This document shows positions 25,301 to 37,300 of a stretch of DNA of 64,000 nucleotides, in pieces. The DNA comes from Zonotrichia leucophrys gambelii. Its lineage: Eukaryota; Chordata; Aves; Passeriformes; Passerellidae. The stretch covers positions 10,011,950 to 10,075,949 of the forward strand of contig NC_088179.1 in NCBI RefSeq assembly GCF_028769735.1, written 5' to 3'. Within the stretch, counting starts at the first letter, position 1. Each line of letters begins with the position of its first letter. Position numbers and translations under genes: made by a program. A model generated the notes under the pieces. The model worked only from the letters and a program-made list of their open reading frames with translations, did not search any database and was not told the origin of the DNA.

Positions 25301-28300
25301 CTGAAGTATTCAGAGAAGAAGGTTTGATGACAGAAAAGTGATATCACAGAGAACTGTGTTTTAGACAGGGTGGTTGATGGATCTGTGTTCTCAAGAGATC
25401 CACCTGACTGGGTTTTCCTGTAATTTTTCACTGTCTGGTGCCCTCACTCTGCACAGACACCTGCATGTGCTTTTTCCTGAAGCCATGGGCAGGCACAGCA
25501 GCAGGTGCAAAGCAGGGCTTGGCACGGTTTCAGTGGCGTAAATGATTTGCAGTTAAAATTGGACTAAACATCAAGTCTCACTTCAGTGACTACTTACTTA
25601 ATCATAGGAGAAGATGGCACGTTCTCCTGATAAATTTCCAGGTCCATAATGCCAAGACTGCTAGTTGTACTGCTGTTGCCATTGCTGACAAAGCAAAAGT
25701 TTAAGTATTAGTGCCAAGCTGTGCTGAACATGTCTCCATACATCTTCTAAAAATTTATTTCTGTACAAAGCAAAGTGGGGAGGAGCTCTGTTCCATAAAA
25801 TCAATTGTGCTCAGCAAGTGGTTCCCTGAATAAAGCACACTAGTCTGCTTAAAGTCATGAGGCTTTTATTAAAATAGTTGTAGATCAAGCATGTATCAGG
25901 TGCATCAAGTGATGCTGTAAATTGCAGGGAAAAAAAGTGGACTGTCTTCTTGTGAATGGCTTATGCAATGAACACTTGGCCTCAAACAAAAATGGAGTCT
26001 GAGTCCTTGAAAAGAAGGATTAGCAGGTACAGAGATGTCCTGCAAGAAGCCTGCAAAGATCCAGCTCCCTGTGAACATGGGGAGTTCAGGAGCAAGGCAC
26101 TGGCTGCCCATCACACACTTACCTGTAGGGTGGGTCCACACTGGTGACCAGCAGCAGTTTCAGTGTGTTGCATCATACCCCAAATACTGTTTGGGGTCTG
26201 ATGGAACCCACAGGTACAGGGATGGCCCCTCATGTTTCTGACTACTCTGAAAGACTGAGATTTTAATCAAAGCCAATTGTTCATTGGGACCACAAATACA
26301 AAGAAATATTCTCTTTGGCTTCTTCACAAGGATGAAGTAGCACACTTGAGGATATTTGGAAAAAATATTACCAGTTCACTTTATAACATCATTATAAATG
26401 TGACAGTGAATGTTTATGCAGATACTGTGATAGTCTCATGGACAGGTTGTGAATTTGCTGGCTGCAAGTCAATTACCATGAACAAATTCTGTGTGGCAAG
26501 TCACAGTGAACCACTTAATTTTTACTGAAAAACCAACTCACAGTATTTTCCCCTACATGAGATGGATTGATTAGACAGTTCCTCTCCTAATCAGTGTGTT
26601 GAGACAATCTGAGACATTGTCAGCATGCCATGCATTCAGACTTGCTGTAGCAATTTCTGTTCCAGTGCAGAGCTGAAAGGCACAATACTTCAGCTCCTTC
26701 TGACCAAGGACTTGTTAAAGGTTGATACTGTAATACCAGGATGATTGTTCAGCTGCACTGACAGCCATGTTTTGTTCAGTCATTTCAGCCAGCCAACAGT
26801 GCTCTCTGACAGAGACTCTTTCTTTTCCCTGCTTCATTACCATAATGTCTTCCCTCCTTGTCATCTTAATACTTAAGAGAAAGATGTAATTACTTGATAA
26901 TATTTTGAAACATAGTCTAAGAGCATGTGAAGGAAAAACCTTACTCAATTTGATGCTATGAAAGGGCTGAAGTCAAACTACCACCACTCTATATAAACTC
27001 CAAGGACTAAATAACATTTTCAAACTTTTGTCATGAGATGAATTGGAACAAAATCAGATCATAGTAGTAGGAGCTCTTGAATTTGTCTACTCAGGGAAAA
27101 GGTGGTCATCTTCTATTAATTTGCACCCCTGTGCCAGTCTAATCAGATCAGGGCTCAATCTTTGTTCTCAGTGCATGGATTTCTGCTGGGAATGGCAGTT
27201 TTTTCAATCTTGGCTAAGGAGGTGCCAAGATAAACATTAGGCAAACAACAGCAAATAAATTAAAAGAAAGACTATAGAAATTAACTTGTACAATGGCCTT
27301 TTTGCAGTAGGACTGAGACACTTTAGTGATGCCAGGAAGTTTTTTTCTTTGTCTGAATCGAGCTACTCACCAATAGCAAAAAGACCTGGCTGAGAATCAG
27401 AACATGGGTAATTTTTTTCCCTTACTAAAAAATAAAGAGATAAAGTCTGCCATTAGACATTCTTTACAGTATTCTGAGTAAACCTCGAGCTGTTGCCTCT
27501 CGCTGCTGATGCAGGGTAGGCTTGGTGGGCAGAGCACAGGGTGCAGGGGAAGGGACAAGGTGGGCTGGGTACCTGAGGGAGCGCTCGCTGAGCTGCAGGT
27601 AGCTGCTGGTGTCGTCAGGGTTGTCCTCGTCGTTGGCCAGCTGGGACCAGCTGCCAGTGCTCTCTTCGCTGCTGCTGAGATGGGCTGGAAATTCTTCAGC
27701 TGTTTTGGTCTCTCCGATGATTTCAGCATCCGATCTGCTCTGAGGGCTGCTGCTGGCAGGGCGATAGGGAAGGCACATTGATATGTAATACAGCAAACAA
27801 ACTGGTGCCACCAATCTTCAGGCAATGCTGCTCATTAATGTCAACCAAGCTGCAGAATTATACACATGCAGAAGATTGGACAAGCTTATAATTTATACAT
27901 AGAGTCCAGCAGAACATCTGGCCTGAGATGCTTTTAAAAAAGGACTTTCTTATGACTGCTATAAATAAACACAAACCCTAGATTTAAGTATGCATAGCTT
28001 GCACAGAAAGATTTAGCACGTATAAAAAACCTGATCACTGTAAAGGTTTATTGCTTAATGCACTTCAGTCAATCAGTGATTGAAATATGTGGTATATGTT
28101 ACTGCAGAATGACAGAATTTCTTGGAGATATATATTGCTGCTAAATCCCTGTCGTGCAATGGGTGAATAAAGTTCTTGACAGGGTTTTCTACTTTATTAA
28201 AATTGTAGATCTGAGAGAAGTGAAAGTAGGAAAGTATTGTGAGTTGTGAATCAGTAATGACTCTGAGTCTACCATGTCCTTCCTTAGGATCTTCACTGCT

Positions 28301-31300
28301 TAGGCTGAGGAAGGACAAAATATTGCAACAGTCAGAAACCAGACTGAAGATGTAGCCCAGACTGAGTTTAGAAAGTACAGGGTTAAGGGAAAAAGGCTTT
28401 AATTCTGCACACTTGACATATGTCACGCATGTGTCTATGCAATATATATGTACACATGCTCCCAACAAACACAGAAACAAAAAAAGAAACTGTATTTTTG
28501 CTCAGTTTTACAGCTAAGCTGGGCTTTTGATTCAAAGAAAAACAATCCTCCAATAATTATATCAATGTAGTGCCAGAATAACAAGTAAAGCAAAACTGTA
28601 GTTTTGTTATATTCACTGGATAGTCTGCATTTGCAATTTAGGGATTAAAGCAATGTTATGTTATGTTCAGTACTGATAACCCTCTGCAGGATCTCTAGAG
28701 AAGTTCTTGCCTTCAGACCTTTATCTGTAGTTGTGGTTAAGGCATCTGCTTTCAGGTAAAGCAGGAGGTCACACCAGAAATCTCCTGCTCCTCAGTAATC
28801 ACCTTGATTAGGCATACACTGGGACAGTATCATTGTGGGTATCTCTTTTTGCCAGCTCTCACTCTGAGGTTGCTGCATTAATGCTGGATGACAGAGATGC
28901 AGCCTGAGCAGGGAGAATGGGAATTGCCTGCCTGGGGCTCTGCTCCCCTGGCCGTCAGCTCTGCCAAGCCCCTGTGCCTGCCACCCCGAGCCTTGTGCCC
29001 AGGGCTCTGCCCCTGCCCTCTCTGGGCAGCCAGGCCACAGGGCAGGGGTGTCACTCAGCTTCTTAGCACAGGACAGGCAGCTCCTGTCCTGTTCCAAAAC
29101 ACAAGAGATTGTGTGGGTGATGTTTCTTGGCATTTCGGGTTTTGTTTGATTCATTATGCAATTACATCTCACACCAGTGATGCTTTGAACTGACAGTTCC
29201 CCACTTGTGAACAGTCACTTGGAACAGTTTCTGTGTAACTGTGGCTCCATTGCACTGCCTACATACAAGAAACAGCTTTTTTTCATTGCTGAAGGTCTTC
29301 ATGGCTTTTTTTTCCCCTAATTGACTCTTTCTGCTTGATATTTTGCCTGGAGCCCTTTGTGCCTGTATCTGAACTAGCAAGTAATTTCATGCAGTAGGAG
29401 TGGATCAGAGCAATTTCTACTGATGCTTTTATAGCTACATTATATATATTTTTAGGTTTTCACTTCAGCCTAGACTTAGTCCAGACAGCCATGCCACAAA
29501 TAGTTCAGATCTGTGTGAAGAACCACTGGAGGCTCTGCCTTCCCAGCAAGGATGGGAGCACATCTGGAGAGCACTTGGGCAGCTTCTATTTGAGATTGCT
29601 TTGGGAGAACTCTGCATTTCATGCTGCAAATGAGGCCAATGGACAGAAATGGAGGCAAGCTGAACCAGAACTGCACAGCATTGCTGAGCCAAGATGCTCA
29701 GGCAGATGTAGCCTCCGCTTAGCAATTCTGCCCTACCAATCCTATTGCTTTAACCATGTCATAGCCATGTTGGGAACTCTGCTGGAAAGGCAGAGGAAAA
29801 GATGAAAGGGCTCGTAAACTGCAGAAATAACTTCATTTTCAAGCAGTCAAGATTCAAAATAGGTGGATTTCTAAATTTATCTTACTAAAAGCAGGTTGCA
29901 TTTTAAGGAGGAGGAAGGTTAGTGCAGGAGAGTCAGTATGAAAGACTAGTGACACCACGGTAATTATCCACCCAATTGCTGCCGTACACAGGGAAGTGCT
30001 TACAATCTATCTGCTTTCTCACTTCAAGCAGAGCTTTGTCAAATGCTGAAATACAGCCCTGCCTAGAATAAAATGAGCTACAAAATGGTTTCTAACACCA
30101 GCACCCGCACTTTTTCTGCCACTCTGAGATAATGAGGTGCTGCAGTGCTCCAAGACTGGCAGTTTAGAGACCACTAAAGGAACAGATGCAATGAAGTACT
30201 GTGATAAAGAGACAACACCTTGAGAGAGAGCATTCCCTCCACCTCAGAGCACCCACAGCAATACTCTGCATTTGCACCGCACTCTCATGATGGCTCACAC
30301 TTTACCTCAACAAAAGCAAGCTGCAGATTTCCTTACAAAAGGAGTACAGCTGTAAGGAGAGGGTGGTAAGCTGTGATGCAAACTCCATGAAAGGACATTA
30401 AAATAAAATGCTGTTCTTTTCCCTATCTAAATTCTGCCAGAGAAGTCTTGAACTAAGGGGTGAGGGCTACTTTTATTCTTATTTTTCCTTCACTAAAGAA
30501 TTTTTACTACTTGTAGCTCCAGGCTGTAAACACAAAGTTAAACCTCAAGCTCTCAATAGTCTGATCTTGTTTCCAGGTACAGAAAACATTACTTGCAACA
30601 AGCATAGCAGAGAAGTACAGGTCAAATCCTACTGTCTGTTATACACTAGCACTGATTTTTATTTTTCTATTTTTTAGTTCAGATACCAGCCGGCACTAAA
30701 TAAAAGTTTAAACTTGGTCCATCTTTCCTGCTTTATGGGAGACATAAATGTCTGTAGAGAGAGAACTTGTCTGTGCAGTATTAGATTTAAATCTTAATAC
30801 CATAATGTCATAGTCAATGTAAGTTTTCTTCAGAAAGTATCACTGTGACACATGATTGGATGATTTTATGCCAAAAGAAACCTGTAGTCAAAATTTATCC
30901 TGCTTATTTCTGTAAAAGTACCACTCTTCTTCCTTTATCAAAATAACTTTTACTGGGAAAATAAACCAAAGACCAAAGCAATGTGCTGATTTGCTGTTTT
31001 GTCACTTACCTACTTACTGGGGAACTGGAAACCACATGTTTCCCATCCAAAGCTTCTGGAGGCTTTTCCGTGCTCTGATGCCCCTTTCCAGATGGGCCAC
31101 ATGAAGTCAAGGACTCTGAGTCTTTATCTGGCTCATCTCGTTGATCAGTTTCTATCTGAATTAAAGGCACTTCCCTGAGCTGTCCTGCAGGGAGGCTTCC
31201 AGGGCTCTTCACATGCTCTTTTTTCTCATCCAAATTTACTTCCTCTGTTTTGGGTTTGGGCTGTATCTGGGTTGTGCTTTGGGGATGTTTGCTTTCCACA

Positions 31301-34300
31301 TGTTCTCGGCTCGTATAATCAAAGGAATCCTGCTGGACAACAATTAAACTTTTACCACTTTCAACAATATTTGCAGCCAGTCTTTTTGCATACTGTTCCA
31401 CATGTGGTGGAGAATCACTGTAAAACTGGTCTGCCTCTGTAGCCTCTGCCTCATCTGCGATGATTTTGTTCTTGCGCATCAGGGACTCGATGGAGCTGGC
31501 CCAGGTCTCGTGGATCAGCATGTCTGTGATCTGGTCAGTCTTGCCTCTCTGGTACAGGCACGAGTCAGACTTGCAGAGCCCTGCAGAAGCCACGGTACTG
31601 ACGGGCTGGACACTTAGGGAATCTTGGCGGTGGTGGGCGAAGCCATCCAGGGAATTTGCTTTAATTGGGACGTTGACTGTGAGCCTGGAGCCTGAGGATC
31701 GACTGTCGGGCATTGATGACTGCCTGAAGCAGAAAGGTGACCGCAGAGAGGGTGCCAGCAAACTGCCACACCAGTCCTTTGAATTCCGAGAGCATGATGC
31801 ATTGTCTTTATTTTCCTTTTCGATTTCTCTTAGCATATACCTATAAAACTCTTCTGTTATACTTTCTGTGCTGGACTGTTTGGATGGGCAACTTGGTCTT
31901 ACATTAAGATGGCCATTTTTCTTGGCTACCTGTTGCAAGGCAGAAGTTAAGATATTGTTTGCATTTTTTCCTGCGTAATAATCCAGTAATAAGTCAAAAC
32001 CTCTTCCTTCGTTTTCCATCTGGTTCACCATAAATCTTGAAAATTCATCTGTAATGCTTTCACAACTAGACTGCTTTGAGACAGAACTTGTCTGGCTCAG
32101 AGAGTGACCAAAGCTGTTCATGAGGCCTAGGGTGTTGAAAGAGGCTTTGGAATCTGAGTCCTCCTCTGGTATGCTCTCACAGCTTGAGGCCTTGGCTCGG
32201 CTCCACCTTTCACAGTGCAGTCTGTTCCTGGGGTGGTTTGGACCTTGCCAGATGCTGTCAACCATGGAGAGTTCAGTGAGGTTCATGATCTTGGCAGCCA
32301 CTTCATTTGCAAAGAGATTGACTGAATCTGGTGTGTCCTCAAGGTTTATGGATTCATCTACTACCCGATTCATCAATTTTTCCTTTAGCTCAGGATGCTC
32401 ATCTGTTTTTCTTTTGATCTCACTAAGCCGAGGTGCCCTGTGCTTCCGAACCACAGAACCATTGGTATGGGTTTCCTTCTTCCTTTTCATGGTTCTGCAT
32501 GATAAACTCTGGGTCACCAGATATTCATTGCCTCTCTTCCACGCACAGAACCAGGGTTGCTTGCCATTTGAATTTTCTAGACAAATGGCAGCTATTTCTG
32601 TTGCCATAGAGACAACTGTTTCTGCCAATTCTTCCGCAAAGTCTGTTATACAATATTTGTCCCTTGAATTTTTCACCTGTAGCACAGGCTGAGAAGGAAG
32701 CAACACATGGTTTCCTAACAAAGATAAGCTAAGTTGAACATCATTATTTAGCACAGAATCACACTTAATCTTGGCTTGGTTTTCTGTATTTATGGTGGCA
32801 CTGGAAGACAGCTGTTCTTGAACACCGTGCCTGCATTCACTGTTTGCAAGAGTATTTTCTCTGTCTGAAAATGATCTGTAGTCTTTCTTCTGATGCTGAT
32901 TGTTACTCTGATTTGGGGATTTGTAACAGTCTCGCGCAGTTCTTTTCAGGTATCTCTTCTTGGGAGATGTTTTTGCACCAAGTATGTTATGCCCTGTATC
33001 TCCACTTGGTTCTGAATTCAGTATGGAGCCTTCATTGCTATTTACATCTTTGATCTCACTCTTGCAAGTGCTTGTGACCTTTTCAAGATCTTTGCTAGTA
33101 CTGGTGCTGTAGGATGTACCAAATGGCTGAGCAGCAGAGTGATCAAGGGGGCTGTGTGAAGTTTCACAGGCTGTTACCAGTGTTGGCCATCCTTCTGCTC
33201 TTGTTACTTTCTCTGCTTTTGTGCCTTCGGAAAAGAGAGGAGAACACTCTTCAAGTTGCCTTATGTCGTTCATCTTCTTGCAAGTGAAATAAATTATATT
33301 AAAAAGTAACTCGTTTGCAGTCTCTGTGAAAATGTTTTGTGTACTTGAGCCATCCTCTGAATGGGCTTGTAGCTGTCTCTTCTTCCTAACCTCTTCCATA
33401 GAATGTCGTAGAATAATATTGGATAAGTTTTGTGCAAGTTCATCCCTGATTACTCCATCAGCACGTGGAACACGTGGTCTTGCTGCTGTTTCAATAATTT
33501 TCCTGTTCATGGATTCCATAAAATGCCCTACATTTTTGTATGTGTTGGGTTTTGTCAGAATTACGGATGCCTCTTTGAGAAGCGCCTCGGCAATGCTCTC
33601 ATTCAGCTTCTCCATGCTGCTTCCTACAGCTAAGCTGCAATGCAGGGTGATGGCTGCAGAGGCCTGAGCAGCAGACAGAAGTCCACTGGAAGTTGCAGGG
33701 TACTTGTCCTCCTTTGTGTCCCCCAGGCCACAGATGGCTACAGCACTTGCCACTTGAGTCATGCCACAGAGTGCAGATGGGAAGGAGTATTCCGTGCCAG
33801 CACAGTCGAGGAGCTGTGAGGGTGCTGTGTGCACCTCCTCATCAGCAGCCGCTCCACTTCTCGAGTCTGCGGCTTCCTGCTCCCGGCGGAACTTTTCTGC
33901 AGCCTGGGGACTGGAAATGGTTCCAATGACAGTGGCTGCACAAGCCAGAGCCACTTCCAGTGCACTTTGGTCATGTCCATTTGAGTGTTCTTCCTCAAAG
34001 TAATCTGAAACTTCAGCAGAGCTTTCTGCCTCAGCCCAGTGGCTCAGGCTAGGGAAGGCAGACCCTGGCCAGTCAGGTACATTCTCAGAGCTGTCTGGAC
34101 TTTGCACTATGACAATCTTTGGGAGTTCATTCCATGATCGGGAAGCAGATGCATCTTCTAACTTACAGGAGCTTCCCACAGAGATGCTGACTGCAGCCTC
34201 CTCACTGAAACTGGGTCGAGACTGTGACAGTCTAATGAATGCATCCTGCAGAACAGATTCTGCTAAATTTGTGGCGTACTGCCCTGTGGTCGCCTGCTCA

Positions 34301-37300
34301 TTCTGGGAGGGAGGATCAGTTTTCCTGATCCCTGCACAATCTTCCCCGTCTGCCTTGCTGCTGTGTTTCGCTGTGGGGTCACCCCGAGGCTCCTCTTTGG
34401 CCATTTTGGTTATAGATACATCTTCTAACACAAGCGCTGAGTTTTCACTGTCACTAGTCAAATTAGTAGTACTAAATGATGAAGTACCTTTTTCAGCTAA
34501 TTCCTTCTGCCACAGTATTTCCTGGTCTGACTTAGCTTCAGGTTGTGAGATGCCATCTTCAGCCACAACATTCACAGTTTCAGAGACCTGAGCAGCTGCA
34601 TTATCTTTATTAATGCAGTTCCCTTCAAGAATGAATGGCAACCTGGCTTTTCTATAGTGAATGTTTTCAAATCCTTTTCCTTTACTTTTTTTGACATCTG
34701 AAGATGCTTCTGAAACATTTAATTTTTCATGACCTGTTGAGAAAAATTAAAAATTAGTTTTTGGAGACTAACTTGTGACTTCTAAAAGAAACGAGCTGTA
34801 CAACTTTGTAGTCCATTACTGCTCTGTAAAAGTACTGCACAGGCATGTACCTTGTCTTTGAACAAAACTTTAAAAATATGAATGGCTGTCCATTTTCTAA
34901 ATTACATATGCATGAATTAACATCAAGTGCAATTTCTGTGAGCATTGCTATAGCTGTTTTGCAGTATGAGCAACGGCACAATTATGCTCAGTCCCCCTGC
35001 TTTTACCAGCTTTATATTCATCAGCCTCGTTGTCATCCTCGAGGTGCTCGGAGGCTGTGAGGAAATCTTCTTCTATTGAGGACACAGAGCAGTTTGTGTC
35101 ATCCTCAGGCTTTAGGACACGAGTTTCAGTCTGCAGCTGCCTCTCCTGAACGAGCTCAAGTCCAATCAGAAACTTGTTTATTTCAAAAATGATGCAGCTT
35201 GCGCTGTTCCTCCTGTCCCCCCTCGCACACTGAACCAAGCAGACATCTGCCAGCCAAGGACACTAGAGGGGAAAAGAATCTCAGTTATTCAATTAAAAAA
35301 TAACACTTATTTTAAGCTTCCCTCTCTATAAATATCTCGGGAATGTTCTGTTGCACAGATGCCATACGATTTGTCATTTCGATGTTAGTAACAGCGTGCA
35401 GTTACACGTATGCCAAAATAAGATTCCTTGGACTGACAGCTTTTGCTATACAAGTGTTTTAGTAGAGAACCCAGCTGGATCACAGGGGATTGTTTGTTTT
35501 CAATCAACTTGTTGTTTTAATGACAGATAATTATTTGATGTTAGTCATCTGACATGCTGTTATTAATGGCCTCACGCTACCTGTATTACCTCTCTGGAGG
35601 GAATTGTTTGTGGGCATGAAATCCTTTTCAAGGTCACTTCTGTTGCAGGGCTTGTTTGAAGACAACCCTGTAAATACTGGCCTGATAATTCTGTAAAGAG
35701 CAGGTCACCTTTAGATGTTCCAACAGACCATTTTTAAATAGTGTTTTATTTTGTTTCTTTGCTGCTCTCTCTCTTTATCCAAAGCCCCATTATTTCAGGC
35801 CAATAGAACCTCCCACTAGAAATGGGGGTCCAGTGCACAATGTGTTCAGCCTTTATATAAAACTGCCTTCTCTAGAGAAGCTGTACAATTAAGTTGAATG
35901 CTGGACAGAAACTGAGAGGAAGGAACTCTTATCCTCATTTTACTGATATGAAAACAGTTGGACATTTATACAACAGAGCTGGGTCGATGTCTCTGCATGG
36001 GACCATGCTTGTTGTATGGATGGATCCTGAACCAAAGCCAAGCTTCTACAGCTTGTCATGCTTTGAACTCAGGCTCCCAGGAAAGAGCTAGCTTGGGTGG
36101 CACCAACTTTGGATTGGATTGAGGCAGAAGTTTTAGGCTGTGCAAAAGATGCCCTGGACCCCCTGGGCATTTGCACAGTAGCTAACATAGGAAGGTGACC
36201 CCGTCCTGGACCTTTTGACTGTGAATGCAAACCAATCATCTACTAATAAAATGAAAAATGCTATGAAAAAGAGATGCAGCTTTAAATCAGACATTCCCCT
36301 GCTTTTTCCCCAATCCAAATTTTGTAGGGTTGTACTTGTGAAAACGGCTTGAGGGGGAGCAGCATAAAAATCCTTTTACAAAACTCTGCCAGTCACCTTA
36401 CAAATGAATTTCTCTGAAAGCCAAGCAATAGGATGACTGTGGCATATTTGGCCAATAAATCTCATCCAGTCTCAATGCAAAGCTTTACTCGACAGAAATT
36501 TATTTAGTTTCTGTTTGCCTCTTGACTCCACTCTCTGTGAGAGGGCTGCCAGTCAGTCTCTAGGCTTGTGGAGACAGGGGTGACTTGGAATTTCAGTTAC
36601 CTTGTTTGCGTCTCAGACCACCCCTGTCTCAGACCACCCCTGTGTGGATTGCAACATCTTGAGATGTGGGGTTTGGAGTTCCATTGCTCCCACCACAGCC
36701 TTGTGCCTGTATTTGTTAAACATTTCTAAACTCAGCCATTAGTCATGAGTGGCAAGAAAGCTCAATAACCAGGTAATTGCTCTGTTTAACGATCAGCTTG
36801 TTGGTAAACTATAAAATTCAGTGATCTTTGCAATACAGCTGTCACAGGGTCTCCTTCAGGAAGGCTTTCGTACATAAGGTAATCTCAGTGAAAGAAAGTT
36901 CCCTTATTTTCTTTTCTGCGGCAGACAAACCTGGCAATACCTGTTCACATTTTAAATTGGTGAGAGAGTTTTGTACTCCAGGGTAACTGCAGTTTTAATG
37001 AAGCTGAGAGGTGAAGATGGATTGGGAATGAAAGTGGGAAGTGGCAAGGCCACTGGAAAGGCCGGTGCCCTGGCCCAGCTCTATGCACTGAAGTGTCACC
37101 TCTTTCCCTCTCTGCTGCCCTTGAAATCTGGCCTTACAAATCAGTCATCTCTGCCAGCAGTGCCTGCCTCCCCTGAAGGATCAAGTGCTAATGTGGCTTA
37201 AAGCATTAGCAGCTGCAACCCAGATCTGCAGGATCCAGGGGGAATATCAGGATCTCTCAGCTACCTTTGTGTACCTGGTGTGTCCCCCTGCCGTGCACCA

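Noticed and set aside
27397..27825. 142-residue minus-strand ORF over the SPHKAP EESTGSW exon
   Set aside because: It is the wrong frame; the alternative frame gives the conserved SPHKAP block with correct splice phases.
32120..32692. 190-residue plus-strand ORF opposite the giant SPHKAP exon
   Set aside because: It is an antisense shadow of strongly conserved SPHKAP coding sequence, as are the other plus-strand ORFs between 31.4 and 34.6 kb.
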